Source: Flavobacterium urumqiense
GTDB lineage: Bacteria; Bacteroidota; Bacteroidia; Flavobacteriales; Flavobacteriaceae
DNA: 64,000 nucleotides
Assembly (NCBI RefSeq): GCF_900108015.1
Contig: NZ_FNVP01000011.1
Span: 37,078-101,077, forward strand
Direction of reading: 5' to 3'
In this document: piece after piece, positions 61,124-64,000 of the stretch
How positions within the stretch are numbered: position 1 is the first letter of the stretch
How the letters are laid out: each line of letters begins with the position of its first letter
Notes under the pieces: model-generated
Databases searched by the model: none
What the model saw: the letters and a program-made list of their open reading frames with translations, nothing else
Told to the model about the DNA's origin: nothing
Position numbers and translations under genes: made by a program

Positions 61124-63145
61124 ATGTTAGAAGAAATGAATGATAACCTGTCCCGTCACGAAAATGAGACAGATGGAAATTTAGCACACGATTCAGCTGA
61201 ATCAAATCAATCTGAAACAGAAGTATTGGAGACAAAACCTGTAGCTGAACCAATTGATGTGCCTGCAGAAGATAATGTTGTAATTCCAAAAAAAGAATTA
61301 CCATTTACCGACGCTGCTTCAGAAACTGATAACCAAACAGCTCTTAACGCCATTGCAAATACAAACGCAGAAGAAAGTGAAGACGAGACTCTTAAAGACC
61401 GTCATGACATTCCTATGCAAGATTATGATACACTATCATTGGAATCATTGGTAGATGAATTAAAAAATCTGGTGAGCAATGAAAAAGTGCTATCGGCTAA
61501 AGATCATATTGAAGAAATCAAAAAATCATTCTTAGCGAAATACAACCATCTTTTAGAAGAGAAAAAAGAAGAGTTCCTTGCTGAAAATCAAGATCCGAAC
61601 GAAGAATTTCAATATCATTCTCCTTTAAAAAGCAATTTTGATAAATATTACTCTATTTTTAGAGACGCAAAAAATACACATTTTAAAAGTTTACAAACGA
61701 ATCTAAAAACTAATTTAGAAAATCGTTTAGCGATTGTTGAGGAATTAAAAGAGTTAATCAATCCGCAAGAAAACATCAAAGACACCTTAAAACATTTTAA
61801 TGATTTAAGAGAAAGATGGAAAAATGCAGGACCAATCCCAAAAGACAAGTACAATCACGTTTGGAATAATTTTCACTTTCATGTTGAAAATTTTTATGAT
61901 TATTTACATTTAGACCGAGAAGCGCGCGATTTAGATTTTAAACATAATTTAGAACAAAAGCAGAAAATTATTCTTCGAGTTGAAGAATTGGTAAATGAGG
62001 CTGATGTAAACAAAGCTTTTCGTGAATTACAAGATTTACATAGAATTTGGAAAGAAGACATCGGTCCAGTTTCTAAAGAACATCGTGATGAAATTTGGAA
62101 CAAGTTTAGCGACTTGACTAAAAAAATGCACGATATACGCGAAGTTCTGTTTGAAAAATTAAGAGGAACTGAAGTTGAAAATTTAGAAAAGAAAAAAGAA
62201 ATTATTTCTAAAATTGAAGTTTTAAAAACCGAGAAAGTAAATACTCATTCGCAATGGCTCGCTCAAATTGAAAAAGTAGAGGCATTACGTACTGCTTTTT
62301 TTTCTGCGGGAAAAGTACCTTCTGATGTAAATGAACAAACTTGGTCTAGTTTTAAAACTGCTGTCAAAAATTTTAATACTTTTAAAAATGCCTTTTATAA
62401 AGATATTAAAAAAGATCAAAATGACAATTTAAACAAAAAAAATGCTCTTGTTGCCAAAGCCAAAGAATTGCAGGAAAGTCTCGATTTTGCTATCACAACA
62501 CCAATAATGAAGCAAATTCAAGAGGAGTGGAAACAAATAGGTCATGTTCCTAGAAAATATTCTGATAAAATCTGGAAAGACTTTAAAGATGCGTGTAATC
62601 ACTATTTTGAAAAACTAAAAGAGCAAAAAAACGAGGAAAATGTCGACGAAGTGGAAGCTTTCAATAATAAAAAAGCCTACTTGGAAACGTTGCGTGAATA
62701 CGAATTGACAGGAGACCATAAAACGGATTTGGATGCTATCAAATTACATATTGAAACCTGGAAAAATTTCGGAAAAGTTCCTTTTCCCAGAAGACATATC
62801 GAAGGTAAATTTAATAAAATCCTTGATGCCCTTTTTGAAAAATTGAGTTTAAGTAAAAAAGACACTGAAATGCTACGTTTCTCTAATAGAATGGACCATT
62901 TATCAGAAAGTAACGATACAAGAAAATTAGATAATGAAAAGATTTTCTTAATGCGTAAAATTGAAGAAGTTAAGAATGAAATTTTTCAACTAGAAAATAA
63001 CATTCAGTTTTTTACCAATACCAGAAATGCTAAAAAAGAAAATTCTATAGTTATAGAAGTTCGTAAAAATATCGCGTTACACAAAGAGACTTTAGATGTT
63101 TGGAAAGAAAAACTAAAACAATTGAGAAATTTGAAACAAGAATAA
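61124..63145 (+). CDS. DUF349 repeat protein
   Basis: A 673-residue protein from the ATG at 61124; a TTG three codons earlier and an ATG at 61136 are alternatives. The N-terminal 115 residues are acidic and low complexity. About 190-600 hold five DUF349 units, each with a pattern such as W...G.V or GPIP and then W..F (RWKNAGPIPKDKYNHVWNNF, IWKEDIGPVSKEHRDEIWNK, EWKQIGHVPRKYSDKIWKDF). The end (about 620-670) is a coiled coil. DUF349 proteins occur in Actinobacteria and Bacteroidota; a cytoskeletal or nucleic-acid role has been suggested but is not settled. Cytoplasmic. Confidence 0.8.
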   Translation: MLEEMNDNLSRHENETDGNLAHDSAESNQSETEVLETKPVAEPIDVPAEDNVVIPKKELPFTDAASETDNQTALNAIANTNAEESEDETLKDRHDIPMQDYDTLSLESLVDELKNLVSNEKVLSAKDHIEEIKKSFLAKYNHLLEEKKEEFLAENQDPNEEFQYHSPLKSNFDKYYSIFRDAKNTHFKSLQTNLKTNLENRLAIVEELKELINPQENIKDTLKHFNDLRERWKNAGPIPKDKYNHVWNNFHFHVENFYDYLHLDREARDLDFKHNLEQKQKIILRVEELVNEADVNKAFRELQDLHRIWKEDIGPVSKEHRDEIWNKFSDLTKKMHDIREVLFEKLRGTEVENLEKKKEIISKIEVLKTEKVNTHSQWLAQIEKVEALRTAFFSAGKVPSDVNEQTWSSFKTAVKNFNTFKNAFYKDIKKDQNDNLNKKNALVAKAKELQESLDFAITTPIMKQIQEEWKQIGHVPRKYSDKIWKDFKDACNHYFEKLKEQKNEENVDEVEAFNNKKAYLETLREYELTGDHKTDLDAIKLHIETWKNFGKVPFPRRHIEGKFNKILDALFEKLSLSKKDTEMLRFSNRMDHLSESNDTRKLDNEKIFLMRKIEEVKNEIFQLENNIQFFTNTRNAKKENSIVIEVRKNIALHKETLDVWKEKLKQLRNLKQE

Positions 63146-63167
63146 AATTTCAAAAAAAGTTAAAATT

Positions 63168-63202
63168 AAACCTCTATATATATTCTATGTAGAGGTTTTT
63201 TT
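63168..63202 (+). terminator. terminator after the DUF349 gene
   Basis: AAACCTCTA (63168-63176) / TAGAGGTTT (63190-63198) hairpin and T run, 23 bases after the stop. Confidence 0.88.
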
Positions 63203-63660
63203 ATGTAAAAAAATATCTAAATTTTAACTTTCATTTATTAGAATAATGTACACAAAGTTAAATACATATTATAAAATTACAAAATGAATTGGATTTGGCA
63301 AATCGTTATTCTTATTGGATTTTCAATAGCTTTTTAGTCCCATGTACGAAAGAGAAAACTTGTATTAAAACCAATCAATTAGAAAAATCCAGTTCAACTT
63401 TTTCTAACGACAGAATTCATTCTTCGGTTTTTATTCAACCTCAAATCATTACCGCATTTGCTTTAAATAGGAAAACCATTACTACTGAAATTGGTAAATG
63501 GTCAGAAAATTTTCTCATTTAAATTCCTGATTCTAAAGCTCTAAAACACTTTAATACATTCCTAAACCAAAACAGCAACCGACGTCATTTCCGGTTAACA
63601 TCAATTATTATCCACCGAAAGAGGCTCAACAGGGTCTCTTTTTTTCATATCATTACTTTT
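63203..63660. other. region before the IS30 element, no supported gene
   Basis: No confident gene. A 77-codon plus-strand frame (63289-63522) has no family and unusual composition. A 17-codon hydrophobic frame from 63284 (MNWIWQIVILIGFSIAF) might be a fragment of a membrane protein. A short AAAGAG / CTCTTT hairpin with a T run is at about 63618-63647. Confidence 0.3.
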
Positions 63661-63674
63661 TTTTAATGCAGGAT

Positions 63675-64000
63675 TCAAGTTATAAATGCAACTTTTTGAT
63701 TAAACATATAATTAGGTGTTTCAAAATTAAATCTTTTTCTTGGTCTATTGTTTAATTTCTCTTGTATTTCTATAATTTTCTCTGGAGTTATTTCATCAAA
63801 TGATGATGATTTGGGTATGTATTGTCTTATTAATCCATTTAGATTTTCATTTGCACCACGTTCCCAAGGGCTGTAAGGGTTGGCAAAGAAAAAATCTATT
63901 TCAAGTGCCAAACTAATCTCTTGATGTTGCGCAAACTCTTTTCCATTATCAGAAGTTATTGTATTTATAAAGTGTTTCCAGTTCTGTAGTAATTCGATTG
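63675..64000 (-). CDS. IS30 family transposase, partial (runs off the window)
   Basis: The C-terminal 108 residues of an IS30 transposase; the 5' end lies beyond base 64000. The integrase core is readable: TITSDNGKEFAQHQEISLAL (Asp of the DDE triad), FFANPYSPWERGANENLNGL (Glu of the triad), IRQYIPKS and KLNNRPRKRFNFETPNYMFN. The stop is at 63675. The DNA immediately after it (from 63671, GGATTCAAGTTATAAATGC) is close to the IS end, matching the scrap at 49741. Confidence 0.9.
   Translation of the reverse strand, partial: IELLQNWKHFINTITSDNGKEFAQHQEISLALEIDFFFANPYSPWERGANENLNGLIRQYIPKSSSFDEITPEKIIEIQEKLNNRPRKRFNFETPNYMFNQKVAFIT

Noticed and set aside
63289..63522. Open frame of 77 codons upstream of the IS30 element
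   Set aside because: No family match, no signal and no promoter at a fitting distance; composition unlike real genes nearby. Described as intergenic.

Overview
The window is chromosomal DNA from a Flavobacterium-like member of the Bacteroidota. Evidence: very AT-rich intergenic DNA, promoters of the Bacteroidota type (a -7 box of the form TAnnTTTG, recognisable before at least ten genes), weak or absent Shine-Dalgarno sequences, a Rho factor with an Asn/Gln-rich insertion, and families typical of flavobacteria (LETM1-related protein, AraC-type regulators with a long N-terminal domain, DUF4293, DUF349, YCF48-like and PASTA proteins). No prophage, CRISPR array, rRNA or tRNA gene was recognised.

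Layout. 1-6.1 kb: a MarR regulator followed by a complete beta-oxidation operon of the fadN-fadA-fadE type. 6.1-9.1 kb: a BrkB/YihY membrane protein and a lipoprotein Cu/Zn superoxide dismutase, flanked by two decayed genes (a lipoprotein and a YdeI/OmpD-associated protein). 9.1-18 kb: LETM1-related protein, carbonic anhydrase with a SulP anion transporter, Dps divergent from OxyR, MnmD, IlvE and small proteins. 18-26 kb: an M49 peptidase, an SRPBCC/GyrI protein, an ECF sigma factor operon with a membrane anti-sigma candidate and a periplasmic CpxP-like protein, a BNR-repeat lipoprotein, and an exported protein with nine 22-residue tandem repeats. 26-48.5 kb: mostly housekeeping (Kup, an RsmB-like methyltransferase, RluD, PASTA protein, Ddl, CoaD, DbpA-like helicase, Rho, TruA, ABC exporter, lipoamide dehydrogenase), a DUF433/DUF5615 toxin-antitoxin pair and a NarL-type two-component system. 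48.8-50 kb: an AraC-type regulator that has lost its DNA-binding domain next to an IS30 scrap. 50-59.7 kb: an unusual SDR protein and a six-gene signalling operon (one 1169-residue GAF/multi-PAS kinase, a small kinase, three single receivers and a hybrid kinase with Hpt), with no DNA-binding output domain. 60-64 kb: an IS982 relic, a five-repeat DUF349 protein and an IS30 transposase running off the end.

How parts fit together. Oxidative-stress genes (sodC, dps, oxyR) lie within 7 kb of each other; OxyR has Cys199 and Cys208 at the classical positions and probably controls the divergent dps. Carbonic anhydrase plus SulP suggests bicarbonate handling. The most unusual non-genic feature is a dispersed intergenic repeat with three copies (31742-31823, 44146-44227, 45092-45196): its outer arms are conserved while the central hairpin is replaced, in the third copy, by a perfect 32-bp palindrome. 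Most of the window is ordinary chromosomal content; no clearly new defence or biosynthetic system was found.
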